The position numbers and the translations under genes are program-made. Shown here one piece after another: positions 38,209-38,646 of a stretch of DNA of 38,646 nt; the first letter of the stretch is position 1; every line of letters begins with the position of its first letter. The DNA is from a virus, in the IMG/VR virus record IMGVR_UViG_3300048773_000035, positions 1 through 38,646 of that record; one strand, given 5' to 3'. The notes under the pieces were generated by a model that saw only the letters and a program-made list of their open reading frames with translations, did no database searches and was not told where the DNA came from.

Positions 38209-38646
38209 AATCGTCGTTTTCATTCTGGTTTCCTGGTCTCGCGCGCTCGGACCCGCGGAGCTGTTTCATCCCGCCGATCGTGGCGCGCGTGGGCTTTGTT
38301 GCGGACTGCGTGCTTTGATTGGGCTTGGCGTAAACGGCTTGGTTGTCTGCCGCCGCTTGAGGTGTCATCTGATCGCTGAGCGGTTGACCCAGGAACTGAG
38401 ATATTGCCGCGCGCTGTGCATAGGTGAGCTTTTTGGCCTTGTCCGCCGAGTATCCGGACATGACTTCTTTTCGCATCTCATCGAGCAAGTGCGGATGGAC
38501 GGCGGTGAGCGCTTCCATGGCTTCCGGACTCAGTTGTGCCCTCTTGACTTGGCCGATCGTAATCATGGGGTTGTCTACGGCGTTAAGATAGGCGCCAAAC
38601 TTCGTCTTGTCGGCAAGCGACGGCCGATAGGGCTCAGAAAAAAGCA
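38207..38646 (-). CDS. C-terminal part of the large internal virion protein, cut by the window edge
   Basis: The frame is open to the window edge upstream of the internal ATG at 38566: EPYRPSLADKTKFGAYLNAV and DNPMITIG lead into ITIGQVKRAQLSPEAMEALT. The pattern of SKxP, then PS...KF..YL.AVDNP, then LSPEAMEAL..VHP is one I recall from the C-terminal part of phage internal virion proteins. It continues the protein cut at base 1. About 145 residues are visible. ATG 38566 is therefore an internal Met, not the start. Confidence 0.8.
   Translation of the reverse strand, partial: LFSEPYRPSLADKTKFGAYLNAVDNPMITIGQVKRAQLSPEAMEALTAVHPHLLDEMRKEVMSGYSADKAKKLTYAQRAAISQFLGQPLSDQMTPQAAADNQAVYAKPNQSTQSATKPTRATIGGMKQLRGSERARPGNQNENDD

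Noticed and set aside
38207-38566. Separate 119-aa gene starting at the ATG at 38566
   Set aside because: The same frame is open and protein-like through to the window edge and joins the gene at base 1, so this ATG is internal.
1-38646. Direct terminal repeat suggested by matching ends
   Set aside because: Only seven bases match; this is too short for a packaging-type terminal repeat and is better explained by a circular or permuted molecule cut for display.
1-38646. tRNA genes or a phage RNA polymerase serving the late motif
   Set aside because: No cloverleaf-like sequence and no polymerase-sized frame with recognisable motifs was seen on either strand.

Overview
The window is a near-complete genome of a tailed bacteriophage with a short tail (podovirus-type). 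It carries large and candidate small terminase, portal, scaffold, major capsid, connector, a large nozzle-like tail protein, three internal (ejection) proteins, fibres and a lysis cassette. It has no tape-measure, tail-tube or sheath gene. No DNA or RNA polymerase, primase or helicase gene is visible, so replication and transcription probably use host enzymes. An M15-type endolysin and a lipoprotein-like lysis gene point loosely to a Gram-negative host. I cannot name the host or a close relative. No tRNA, rRNA, CRISPR array or insertion sequence was seen.

Layout. The late genes are on the minus strand, from about 21.3 kb down to base 1, and again from base 38646 down to about 33.0 kb. The gene cut by the left edge and the one cut by the right edge read as a single protein of about 907 residues when the ends are joined, so the molecule is most likely circular or circularly permuted. 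Late order: 120-aa protein, small HTH protein, GNAT, 118-aa protein, TerS candidate, TerL, small proteins, portal, scaffold, capsid, HNH endonuclease, structural proteins, nozzle, GNAT, ejection proteins, then fibres and lysis genes. Most neighbours are joined by 1-4 base stop/start overlaps. A 23-base motif occurs four times, each time just ahead of a late gene block, and is the best candidate for a phage late promoter or activator site.

The early genes are on the plus strand (22.1-33.0 kb): a small HTH regulator, many small Cys-rich or unknown proteins, an ERF-type single-strand annealing protein, a tyrosine recombinase, a PPCQ-motif protein, a GNAT, a PD-(D/E)XK-type nuclease, an NrdR-like zinc ribbon protein, and a replication pair (replisome organizer plus helicase-loader-like protein). 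A lone minus-strand glycosyltransferase splits this region. A second short motif (TTTTTACACTGA-like) recurs four times directly at early start codons.

The 21.35-22.12 kb stretch separates the two arms. It holds several tiny candidate ORFs on both strands and an operator-like pair of ATGCAT palindromes one helical turn apart. Most unusual points: three fibre-like proteins with Sec-type signal peptides; a duplicated two-gene cassette (small beta protein plus collagen-like fibre); the four-copy late motif paired with a small sigma-region-4-like protein; a folded leader that buries the capsid ribosome binding site; and an HNH gene boxed in by two terminators.
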